From Fulvimarina manganoxydans (lineage in GTDB: Bacteria > Pseudomonadota > Alphaproteobacteria > Rhizobiales > Rhizobiaceae), in contig NZ_FWXR01000003.1 of assembly GCF_900176465.1 (NCBI RefSeq), positions 186,001 through 250,000 on the forward strand: a stretch of DNA of 64,000 bases, given 5' to 3'. The notes below the pieces were generated by a model. It was not told where the DNA came from. It did no database searches and was given only the letters and a program-made list of their open reading frames with translations. Shown one piece after another: positions 26,938 to 34,567 of the stretch (its first letter is position 1; each line of letters opens with the position of its first letter). The translations under genes and the position numbers were made by a program.

Positions 26938-27603
26938 ATGTTCGATCATCCTCGCTCGACTTCAAAGGCCGGCGATGATGCCGGGCATTATCCAAAGCTC
27001 TTCCATCTGTGCGGCTGGCTCGGCATTGCCGGCTGCGCGATCGTGGTGATCGCCAATCTCGTGGCGGTCATCGTCCAACCCCAGACGGGTTTCATCGAAG
27101 ATACGATCAGCGATTCGGCGGCTGGGCGCTATGCCGTCATTATGGATGTCGGCCTCTATGCTTTCGCCGCCGCGATTTTCGCCGTTTCGATCGGCCTTGC
27201 CAGGCTGCGGTTCGGGCGGTGGGCTTGGCGGATCGGCTCATGGCTTCTAACGCTCATGGCGATCCTGATCGTCGTGATCGGCGCCCACGGGGAATATGGC
27301 GACAACGAAGTGGGCGGTTTGGTGATCCATCTGCCGCTCGTCCTCGCCATGGCGCTGACCTTCACGGCCGCAGCCTGCCTGACCGCGGCCGGCTTTCGGC
27401 GCTATCGTCGTCGGTGGATGGTCTTCAATCTCGCCTGTGCCGCGGTCTGGGTCGTGGGCGCAGCGATCTTCTGGTTCTCGCCCACATCCATTGATGGATT
27501 GATCGAGCGGCTCGTCGGCATGGTGCTGATCGTCTGGACGCTCGCCTTGTCCAAGCTGCTGATCGACAGGTCCAAAGCACTGGTGAATGAGGGCGCGGCT
27601 TAG
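26938..27603 (+). CDS. DUF998 family integral membrane protein
   Basis: 221 residues. Six hydrophobic segments (about 22-46, 64-84, 94-114, 124-148, 155-176 and 184-205) give a DUF998-like pattern, with ISDSAAGRYA after the first helix. Function unknown for the family. It converges on the molybdopterin oxidoreductase gene; the two stop codons overlap by four bases (27600-27603). Confidence 0.75.
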   Translation: MFDHPRSTSKAGDDAGHYPKLFHLCGWLGIAGCAIVVIANLVAVIVQPQTGFIEDTISDSAAGRYAVIMDVGLYAFAAAIFAVSIGLARLRFGRWAWRIGSWLLTLMAILIVVIGAHGEYGDNEVGGLVIHLPLVLAMALTFTAAACLTAAGFRRYRRRWMVFNLACAAVWVVGAAIFWFSPTSIDGLIERLVGMVLIVWTLALSKLLIDRSKALVNEGAA

Positions 27604-28412
27604 ATTCCGGCGAACCACTCATAGCCACGATCTTCCCAATAGCCGCCTGCGCCGCCACCGAAGCCGGACAGGTCGTCGGTCACGGTGATCGAGCGGATAT
27701 ATTTCGCCATCTTATAGCCGAGCTGGCGCTCGATACGCACGCGTAAGGGAGCGCCATTCGAGACCGGCAAGCCCTGATCGTTCAAGCCATAGGCGAGGAT
27801 CGTCTGGGGATGGCGGGCATCCCGCATGTCGATCGATTCGTAGTATTTCGCCGCGCCGGCCCCACCTCCAAGCGTGTCGAAACACTCGAAAACGACGAAG
27901 CGCGCGTCCGCGCGCGCACCAGCTTCATCGAGAACGTGCGAGAGCGGTACGCCCGTCCATTTGGCGATACAACTCCAGCCCTCGACGCAGTCATGACGGG
28001 TGATCTGGGTGCGGGCCGGCATGGCGCGCAACTCACCGAGCGACAGCGAGAGCGGCCTTCCGACCGCGCCTTTCACCTCCAGCCGATAGGGCGAAAAATT
28101 CGAAGCTACGAGCGCCAGATAATCCGGATCGCGCGGGTCTGTGGAGCCGTTCGGCCGTTGCGGTTGACGGATCTCGCTCTCGGAATATTCGCGGGCGAGA
28201 TCGTCCATGCCGAGCAGCATGCGCTGGACCCGATAGGTCAGTGAATTGGCGGTCTCCATCACGTTGCGGATCGTTCCGTCCCGATCGCCTAGACCGTCGA
28301 AACAACCAGCTAAAGGTGCCGTCGCCGCAACGAGCCCGGCGCCGCGCAGGAAGCCGCGCCGGCCTAGACGGACGGAGCGGCCATTCGGGTCGTGCTTGGG
28401 ATTGTGGGTCAT
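27600..28412 (-). CDS. Tat-exported molybdopterin-dependent oxidoreductase (sulfite-oxidase fold)
   Basis: 270 residues. An N-terminal Tat signal, GRRGFLRGAGLVAAT, is followed by a Cys in LAGCFDG that could be a lipidation site. The mature part has the sulfite-oxidase molybdopterin fold, with HDCVEGWSCIAKW containing the Cys that ligates molybdenum, then LSHVLDEAGA and GLPVSNGAPLRVR. It is probably a periplasmic reductase or dehydrogenase related to MsrP. It overlaps the cytochrome b gene by four bases, so the two form a periplasmic enzyme and its membrane electron donor or acceptor. The substrate is not determined. Confidence 0.85.
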   Translation of the reverse strand: MTHNPKHDPNGRSVRLGRRGFLRGAGLVAATAPLAGCFDGLGDRDGTIRNVMETANSLTYRVQRMLLGMDDLAREYSESEIRQPQRPNGSTDPRDPDYLALVASNFSPYRLEVKGAVGRPLSLSLGELRAMPARTQITRHDCVEGWSCIAKWTGVPLSHVLDEAGARADARFVVFECFDTLGGGAGAAKYYESIDMRDARHPQTILAYGLNDQGLPVSNGAPLRVRIERQLGYKMAKYIRSITVTDDLSGFGGGAGGYWEDRGYEWFAGI

Positions 28413-29266
28413 CGCGCGGCGTCACCTTTCGTGTCCTTACGCGGATCGGTCCGGTACCAGCCGGTGACGATGGAGCGCAGTTCGTTGAACGGTCCCGCTA
28501 CGAGCACCATCAGAAGGTGGACGAGAACGAACAGGACGAGCAGGAGCATTCCGGCGAAATGGAGCGTCCGCGCGGTCTGCCGCCCGCCGAAGAGATCGAG
28601 CATCCAGGGGGCGACCGCATTTACGCCGGGAGACATGGTCAGCCCTGTCAGGATCATGAGCGGCAGGACGATGAGAAGGATGACCGCATAGCTCAGCTTC
28701 TGAAGGACGTTGTAGTCCGCGCTTCGGTGAAAGCGCAACCGCAGATGATCGGCCGCATCACGGGGTAGGTGTTTCACATCCCGCAGGGTCGGAATGAGTT
28801 GGCGTATATGTCCGTTGAGAAGGCTTGCGGCGAGCCAGACACTGAGCGTGACGACAAGGATCCAGGCGAAGAAGAAATGGACGACGCGGCCGGTCGCAAG
28901 ATCGCGATAGCCGGGGGCGGTCATCCAGCCGGGAAAGGATTTCACCTGCGTCTGGCCGTTCTCGGTCACGACGCCGAGCCAGCCCGTCGTATCGAATGTC
29001 TCGCCAAACAGCGTCGTTTGGCCGCGCAATTCACCAGCCTCGCGAACCGCGCCGATCGAAAAGACGGTGTTGTCGAAGGCGAACCCCGATTGCTGCCCGA
29101 TGTAGAGGTCCGGGCGGGCCATGAAGATCTGCAAGCCGCTGAGAAGCAGGAAGAAGAGAGCAAGCGCCCAAAGCCAATGGGTCAGACGGGTCGTCAGGCG
29201 CTGACGATAGATCAGGGGACCGCGCCGCGCCTCCGTCCCTGCCTCTGCGGCGATTGTCTCGGCCAT
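28409..29266 (-). CDS. Cytochrome b561-type membrane subunit
   Basis: 285 residues. Four to five membrane segments (about 25-48, 120-150, 196-218 and 236-262) contain histidines placed for two haem b groups: THWLW, GRVVHFFFAW, HFAGM and VHLLMVL. The loop between the first two helices is a large periplasmic insertion of about 70 residues. It is the electron-transfer partner of the Tat-exported molybdopterin enzyme encoded directly downstream with ATGA overlap. It differs from the MsrQ (YedZ) fold. Confidence 0.85.
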   Translation of the reverse strand: MAETIAAEAGTEARRGPLIYRQRLTTRLTHWLWALALFFLLLSGLQIFMARPDLYIGQQSGFAFDNTVFSIGAVREAGELRGQTTLFGETFDTTGWLGVVTENGQTQVKSFPGWMTAPGYRDLATGRVVHFFFAWILVVTLSVWLAASLLNGHIRQLIPTLRDVKHLPRDAADHLRLRFHRSADYNVLQKLSYAVILLIVLPLMILTGLTMSPGVNAVAPWMLDLFGGRQTARTLHFAGMLLLVLFVLVHLLMVLVAGPFNELRSIVTGWYRTDPRKDTKGDAAR

Positions 29267-29872
29267 GCCGTGGGTCCTTTCGATCGCGGCTGCACCGCGA
29301 AATGACGGGCGAAACGAGAGCCCGAAGGCGTCTTTTCACCTTCGACGATCCTCGTCGATCCGTCCTGCTGCTGCCATCCTATTCGGAGCCGAAGCTCGCG
29401 CCGTTACATCGCGATGTCCCCGAGAATGGGGCGAGTCCCGCTCGCGGGCGCGCGATCTTTCGTCGCCATTACGACGAACGTCTTACATCTTGGCGCATAT
29501 ACACGTCAGGGCTTCTATTTGTTTATCTGAGTTCGTATCCTTTTGCATTCTCAACGGTTTGAGTTGCCCGTTTAAGGTGTTTTCGGGTCTAGTGAAGTGG
29601 AATCGCCCATGGCGGCTCCACTTCGGGGATACTTGTTCCTGTCCGCACACTCCCCTACGCTAAACTTCATAGGCGAATTGGGAGATTCGTCGGCGTCGTC
29701 TTCGGGAAAAAAAGGCGCGATCGGCCCCTTGCCGCGAGGGCGCGAAGGGCCGTGAAGTGTGTTGGTCGCGATGCTTTTTGAGCGTTCGTGGCCGGGAGGA
29801 GCCGGACGGGACACTCCGTGCCGGAAGGAAGAGCCGGACGAGAGAGATCGTCAGGCCATGGGAGGAAAATCA
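29267..29872. other. 606-bp divergent region between cytochrome b and the TRAP operon
   Basis: No protein gene was recognised. It should hold the promoters of both flanking operons. The only clear structure is a symmetric hairpin at 29594-29624. The base composition around 29490-29580 is more AT-rich than the genes. Confidence 0.6.
29594..29624. repeat. Symmetric inverted repeat upstream of the TRAP operon
   Basis: GAAGTGGA pairs with TCCACTTC; inside, after a 2-base internal loop, CGCC pairs with GGCG around a CAT loop. It lies about 250 bases before the TRAP binding-protein start. It may be an operator for a dimeric regulator or an RNA stem-loop in a long leader. Confidence 0.5.
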
Positions 29873-31009
29873 GTGACAGACAGCCAGGTTCAATCCGTAA
29901 GCCGCCGCTCGTTTCTGAAAAAGGGCGTTGTCGGTGGCGGCGCCGCAGCCGCTGCCACTCTCGCGGCGCCGGCCGTTCTTGCCCAGTCTCCAGTCGTCGT
30001 GAAGATGCAGACCTCCTGGCCTGCCTCCGACATCTGGATGGATATGGCGCGCCAATATGTCGAGCGCGTCGAGAAGATGTCGGGTGGGCGCATCAAGGTC
30101 GATCTTCTGCCGGCCGGTGCGGTCGTCGCCGCTTTCCAGGTAATGGATGCGGTCAATGACGGCGTCATCGATGCCGCCCATTCGGTGTCGGCCTATTGGT
30201 ACGGCAAGAACAAGGCGGCCTCGCTTTTCGGAACCGGCCCGGTTTTCGGCGGCAATCCAACCACGATGCTTTCCTGGTTCTATCAGGGCGGTGGCCGCGA
30301 GCTTTACCGTGAGCTGACCCAGGACAATATGGGTCTGAACGTCGTCGGCCTTCTCGGCTTTCCGATGCCGGCTCAGCCCTTCGGCTGGTTCACCAATCCG
30401 ATTTCCGGTGTGAGCGACATCAACGGCCTGAAATATCGCACGGTTGGTCTTGCCGCCGATCTCATGCAGTCGATGGGCATGAGCGTCGCCCAGCTTCCGG
30501 GCGGCGAAATCGTGCCGGCTATGGAGCGCGGCGTCATCGACGCCTTCGAGTTCAACAATCCGTCCTCGGATATGCGCTTCGGCGCCCAGGACGTCGCAAA
30601 GAACTATTATCTCGGCTCCTATCACCAGGCGTCGGAAGCGTTCGAATTCCTGTTCAACAAGGATTTCATGGACGATCTCGACGACGATCTGCGCGCCATC
30701 ATGGAGCATGGCGTCGAAGCCGCCTCGACCGCGAACACGGCTTTTGCGCTCGACAACTATTCGGCCGATCTGCAGAAGCTGCAGAACGAGAGCGGCGTGA
30801 ATGTGCAGCAGACGCCGCAGGACATTCTCGAGGCTCAGTTGGATGCCTGGTCCGAGATGATCACCGAGCTGGAAAGCGATCCCTTCATCAAGAAGGTGCT
30901 CGATTCCCAGCGCGAATGGGTCGAGCGAGTCACCTATTACGAGCTGCTCAATTCGCCGGACTATCGCTTGGCTTACAACCACTTCTTCCCCGGCAAGCTG
31001 CCGAGCTGA
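29873..31009 (+). CDS. TRAP transporter solute-binding protein (DctP/TakP type)
   Basis: 378 residues from GTG 29873. That start is favoured because GGAGG lies seven bases before it, and the ATG at 29858 is itself part of that ribosome-binding site. A Tat-type signal (RRSFLKKG, then a hydrophobic run ending VLAQ) directs it to the periplasm. The mature protein has the DctP fold, with the conserved Arg in LKYRTVGLA that holds the carboxylate of the ligand. The pattern fits keto- or hydroxy-acid binders such as TakP; the actual ligand is unknown. It is the first gene of a five-gene operon. Confidence 0.9.
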   Translation: MTDSQVQSVSRRSFLKKGVVGGGAAAAATLAAPAVLAQSPVVVKMQTSWPASDIWMDMARQYVERVEKMSGGRIKVDLLPAGAVVAAFQVMDAVNDGVIDAAHSVSAYWYGKNKAASLFGTGPVFGGNPTTMLSWFYQGGGRELYRELTQDNMGLNVVGLLGFPMPAQPFGWFTNPISGVSDINGLKYRTVGLAADLMQSMGMSVAQLPGGEIVPAMERGVIDAFEFNNPSSDMRFGAQDVAKNYYLGSYHQASEAFEFLFNKDFMDDLDDDLRAIMEHGVEAASTANTAFALDNYSADLQKLQNESGVNVQQTPQDILEAQLDAWSEMITELESDPFIKKVLDSQREWVERVTYYELLNSPDYRLAYNHFFPGKLPS

Positions 31010-31037
31010 GGTTCGTCTCTCAAATTATCTGAGATCG

Positions 31038-31086
31038 CCTGGCAGCCCTCAGGCTGCCGGGCCTTGGCTGCGGTAAGGACCCCTTA
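31038..31086 (+). promoter_or_regulatory. Intercistronic hairpins between TRAP binding protein and permease genes
   Basis: An 11-bp stem with one wobble (core GGCAGCC/GGCTGCC, loop CTCA, 31038-31061) lies 28 bases after the binding-protein stop. A second small stem (TAAGG/CCTTA, 31074-31086) covers the Shine-Dalgarno of the next gene. Together they would stabilise the upstream message and lower permease translation, the usual expression ratio in TRAP systems. Confidence 0.55.
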
Positions 31087-31090
31087 AGTC

Positions 31091-31675
31091 ATGCTCGCTT
31101 TCATCCGCTTTGCCGACAATCTGTCGGCCGCGTTCGGCAAGGCGTTCGCCTGGCTGATCATCCTCATGACGTTCGGCACCAGCTACGAAGTCTTCGTGCG
31201 CTATGTGTTGAACGCTCCGACGCCATGGGCTTTCGACGTCTCCTTCATCATGTATGGTACGCTGTTCATGATGGGCGGCGCTTACACGCTGTCGCGCAAC
31301 GGCCATGTCCGAGGAGACTTTCTCTACCGGCTTTGGAGCGCACGCACGCAGGCCAGCGTCGATCTCGTCCTCTATCTTATCTTCTATTTTCCCGGCGTGA
31401 CGGCGCTGATCGTCACCGGCTGGAAATATGCGGAGCGCTCGGTTCGCTATGGCGAGGTGAGCGTCAACAGCCCCGCCGGTATTCCGATCTTCCAGTTCAA
31501 GGCGGTGATGGTCGCCGCCGGACTGCTTCTCTTCGTCCAGGGGATCGCCGAGATCCTGCGCTGCATCCGCTGCATCCGTGACGGCTATTGGACGCGCGCC
31601 GAAGAGGATGTCGAGGAAACCGAAAACACGATTCTCAACAAGGCCACGGCCGCCGAGAGCGACGCGCACCCATGA
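31091..31675 (+). CDS. TRAP transporter small permease subunit (DctQ type)
   Basis: 194 residues. Four membrane helices (about 15-35, 48-68, 92-114 and 134-155) with the DctQ signature FVRYVLNAPTPWAFD between helices 1 and 2, and a charged C-terminal tail of about 35 residues. It pairs with the large DctM permease to form the sodium-driven secondary transporter. It overlaps the DctM gene by four bases (ATGA). Confidence 0.92.
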   Translation: MLAFIRFADNLSAAFGKAFAWLIILMTFGTSYEVFVRYVLNAPTPWAFDVSFIMYGTLFMMGGAYTLSRNGHVRGDFLYRLWSARTQASVDLVLYLIFYFPGVTALIVTGWKYAERSVRYGEVSVNSPAGIPIFQFKAVMVAAGLLLFVQGIAEILRCIRCIRDGYWTRAEEDVEETENTILNKATAAESDAHP

Positions 31676-33090
31676 CCGAACCGCAAATCGCCCTCTTCAT
31701 GCTGGGCCTGTTTATCTTTCTCGTCTTCCTGGGCTTTCCGATCGCCTTCACGCTGATGGCGATGGGCATTGGCTTCGGATACTACGCCTATTTCGACGCC
31801 GACCGGATGTGGCGCTCCTTCAACCGTCTCGACGAGATGGCGTCCAGCTGGGACAGCTTCAGTCTCTGGATCGAGGGCTTCTTCAACAACCGCATCTTCG
31901 ACCTTTTCATCAACCAGACCTATACGGTGATGTCGAACGAGGTTCTGACGGCGGTGCCGCTGTTCCTCTTCATGGGTTACGTGGTCGAGCGCGCCAATAT
32001 CGTCGATCGCCTGTTCACCACCCTCAACATCGCTTCGAAGAATGTTCCGGGCTCGCTCGGCGTCGCTGCGCTCATCACCTGCGCGCTGTTTGCGACCGCG
32101 ACCGGTATTGTCGGCGCCGTCGTGACGCTGATGGGCCTTCTGGCGCTGCCCGCCATGCTGAAGGCACGCTACGATCCGTCCTTCGCATCGGGCATCATCT
32201 GCGCGGGCGGCACGCTCGGCATCCTGATCCCGCCGTCGATCATGCTGATCGTCTACGCCGCTGCATCCGGCACATCCATCGTGCGCCTTTATGCCGGCGC
32301 ACTGGTGCCGGGGCTCATTCTCGTCGGGCTCTATCTCACCTATGTCATCGGTCGCTCGCTCCTTCAGCCTTCGGTCGCGCCGAAGCCGAAGGAAGGCGAG
32401 GTGCCGGACATGCCGACAGGGCAGCTGATCCTGCTTCTGATCACGTCCTTCCTGCCGCTCGCCTTCCTGATCCTCGCGGTTCTCGGCTCGATCCTATTCG
32501 GTCTGGCAACGCCGACCGAGGCGGCCGCGATCGGCGCACTGGGCGGCATGCTGCTTGCCGTCGCCTATCGGGCGCTAACGTTCCAGCGGCTGCGGGAGTC
32601 CGTCTATCTGACGGTCCGGACCACGGCGATGGTGTGCTGGCTTTTCGTCGGCTCCTACGTCTTCTCCGCGGTCTTTTCCTATCTCGGCGGCGAGTCGGTC
32701 ATTTCGGAATTCGTGTCCGGCCTGAACCTCACGCCGCTGCAGTTCCTGCTCCTGGCCCAGCTGATCATCTTCCTGCTCGGCTGGCCGCTGGAATGGTCGG
32801 AGATCATCATCATCTTCGTGCCGATCTTCCTGCCGCTTCTGGAGATTTTCGGGATCGATCCGCTGTTCTTCGGCATTCTTGTTGCGCTCAACCTGCAGAC
32901 GTCGTTCCTGACGCCGCCTATGGCGATGAGCGCCTATTATCTGAAGGGCATCGCGCCGCCGGAGGTTCGCCTGACCCAAATCTTCGCCGGCATCCTGCCA
33001 TTCCTGGCGATGGTCTTCATCTCCATGGCGATCGTCTACATCTTCCCGCAAGCGGTCTACGGCCTGCCGGAACTCTTCTATGGCCGTTGA
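31672..33090 (+). CDS. TRAP transporter large permease subunit (DctM type)
   Basis: 472 residues with about 12 hydrophobic segments. Typical DctM features are VPLFLFMGYVVERAN, ATGIVGAVVTLMGLLALP, the Gly-Pro loop GTLGILIPPSIMLI and, in the second half, LATPTEAAAIGALGGM. It forms the transport channel with the small subunit. The start at 31672 overlaps the DctQ stop; the gene overlaps the next one by 11 bases. Confidence 0.94.
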   Translation: MTEPQIALFMLGLFIFLVFLGFPIAFTLMAMGIGFGYYAYFDADRMWRSFNRLDEMASSWDSFSLWIEGFFNNRIFDLFINQTYTVMSNEVLTAVPLFLFMGYVVERANIVDRLFTTLNIASKNVPGSLGVAALITCALFATATGIVGAVVTLMGLLALPAMLKARYDPSFASGIICAGGTLGILIPPSIMLIVYAAASGTSIVRLYAGALVPGLILVGLYLTYVIGRSLLQPSVAPKPKEGEVPDMPTGQLILLLITSFLPLAFLILAVLGSILFGLATPTEAAAIGALGGMLLAVAYRALTFQRLRESVYLTVRTTAMVCWLFVGSYVFSAVFSYLGGESVISEFVSGLNLTPLQFLLLAQLIIFLLGWPLEWSEIIIIFVPIFLPLLEIFGIDPLFFGILVALNLQTSFLTPPMAMSAYYLKGIAPPEVRLTQIFAGILPFLAMVFISMAIVYIFPQAVYGLPELFYGR

Positions 33091-34372
33091 TCAGAGTGCA
33101 GAGACGCCACCGATCGCGCTTTTGCGCGATCGCTTCGGCGAAGGAGCGATGCGGGTCTCCCAGCTGGGCGAGAGCCTGGCGGCACGTCTCAGTGCGCCAG
33201 GCGACGAGCGCGATCTCTTTGCCTGGTGCGACCCGGACCACCTGCGGCGCCAGGCCGCGGCCCTGGATGGATGGCGAGCCCGGGGCAGGGCGCTCGGCGA
33301 CCTCCATGGGGTTCCTCTCGTCCTCGACGACACGATCGATGCGGCGTTCGTTCCGACCGGGAACGGGCTTAGCCCGGATCAAGCCCGCAGGCCCGAGCGG
33401 GATTCGGCCATCGCCGAGGGGCTTCGCCGGGCAGGGCTCATGATCGTCGGCAAGAGCCGGTGTGCGGAACTGCGCTATGGCGCTGGTGAGGCGACGCTCG
33501 GCGCGATCGTCGCGCGAGGCCTGGCGCAGGCCGGCATTGGGGTCGAGGCCGATGGTCACGTCATCCGTCAGGCCGCCCATTCCGGCCTTGTCGGCTACCG
33601 CCCGAGCTTCGGCAGCGTGGCACGCCGCGGGTCGCTCGCTCTTTCGCCGAGCCTCGATTCTCCTGCGGTTCTTGCCCAAAGTGTTGCCGAAGCCGCGCTT
33701 GTTGCGGACGCCATTATCGGCGCCGATCCGGACGATCGATCGACCGTGGTCGCGCCCCATCCCGCGCTCCACCGCCAGGCGGCGGGCGAGCCGCTGGTCA
33801 AGCCGCTTTTCGGGTTCGTTCGCACGGGCGATTGGGGCGAGGCCGACGCGGCGGTGCAGGCAGGGCTCCAAGAGCTGGTGGCGCATTTGGGTTCGCGCTG
33901 TTTCGAAGCCGAGCTTCCGCCGATCTTTGCCGAATGTGATATCCATTACGACCGTGTTCTCGGCCCCGAGGCGTCCCGTTCTCTAGCGGGGTTTCGCGAG
34001 CGCTCGGGCGAGGCATTCAGCGCGACTTTGCGTGAACGCCTCGATGCTGGTGATTCCGTTCTTGCCCGCGACTATCTCGCTTCGAAGGATTGGCAGGGCG
34101 TCTATCGCGCCGGCATCCATGCCATTCTCGATCGCTGCGACGCCATTCTGACGCCGGCGACCGCAGGGCCGTCGGCATGCGACAACGCGGGACGGACCTT
34201 CCGGCGCATCTGGCAATTCGCCGGCCTGCCCGTCGTCACGCTTCCGCTTCTTGAGGATGAGGCCGGTCGCCCGGTCGGCGTCCTTCTTGTCGGCCGTCAT
34301 GGAGAGGACGGGCGTCTACTGCGCACGGCTCGATGGCTCGAACAGCTTATCCAGACCGGAGATACTGCATGA
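33080..34372 (+). CDS. Amidase-signature-like protein without catalytic residues, in the TRAP operon
   Basis: 430 residues with the amidase-signature fold, recognisable by GVPLVLDD, IRQAAHSGLVGYRPSFG and the C-terminal AGLPVVTLPLLEDEAGRPVGVLLVGR. All three catalytic residues are lost when aligned to GatA in this window: Lys is Asp83, cis-Ser is Glu137 and the nucleophile Ser is Val161. The Gly/Ser-rich loop has become GAGEATLGA. It cannot hydrolyse amides by the usual mechanism. It overlaps the DctM gene by 11 bases and the next small gene by four. A ligand-binding or scaffolding role tied to transport is a guess. Confidence 0.85.
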   Translation: MAVDQSAETPPIALLRDRFGEGAMRVSQLGESLAARLSAPGDERDLFAWCDPDHLRRQAAALDGWRARGRALGDLHGVPLVLDDTIDAAFVPTGNGLSPDQARRPERDSAIAEGLRRAGLMIVGKSRCAELRYGAGEATLGAIVARGLAQAGIGVEADGHVIRQAAHSGLVGYRPSFGSVARRGSLALSPSLDSPAVLAQSVAEAALVADAIIGADPDDRSTVVAPHPALHRQAAGEPLVKPLFGFVRTGDWGEADAAVQAGLQELVAHLGSRCFEAELPPIFAECDIHYDRVLGPEASRSLAGFRERSGEAFSATLRERLDAGDSVLARDYLASKDWQGVYRAGIHAILDRCDAILTPATAGPSACDNAGRTFRRIWQFAGLPVVTLPLLEDEAGRPVGVLLVGRHGEDGRLLRTARWLEQLIQTGDTA

Positions 34373-34539
34373 CGGGTTCGATTCTCGAGCGTGGCCTGAC
34401 GCTCTTCGCTTTCGCGGTGCTTCTCGTCTTTCTAGGCGTCCTCATCGCTTATGTGCCGCGCCTCGATCTCGGCGGCGTGATCCTCGCAACCGTGCTTCTG
34501 GCGGGATACGACCTGTTTCTGCATCGCCCACCGAAGTGA
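34369..34539 (+). CDS. 56-residue two-helix membrane protein, last gene of the TRAP operon
   Basis: Starts at an ATG overlapping the stop of the amidase-like gene (ATGA at 34369-34372). Two hydrophobic helices at about 9-28 and 33-50 are separated by a short loop (YVPRLDLGG), with a basic end. No family was recognised. The coupling to the TRAP operon suggests it is made together with the transporter and perhaps interacts with its permease. It ends 29 bases from the convergent photolyase gene. Confidence 0.68.
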   Translation: MTGSILERGLTLFAFAVLLVFLGVLIAYVPRLDLGGVILATVLLAGYDLFLHRPPK

Positions 34540-34567
34540 GTGAGCCGAGACCGTTTGGCTGGCAACA

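Noticed and set aside
29858-31009. ATG 29858 as the start of the TRAP binding protein
   Set aside because: This ATG is part of the GGAGG ribosome-binding site placed correctly for the GTG at 29873.
31578-33443. 621-codon open frame overlapping the TRAP large permease in another frame
   Set aside because: Arg/His/Pro-rich composition and no motifs; the DctM frame carries membrane segments and family signatures.
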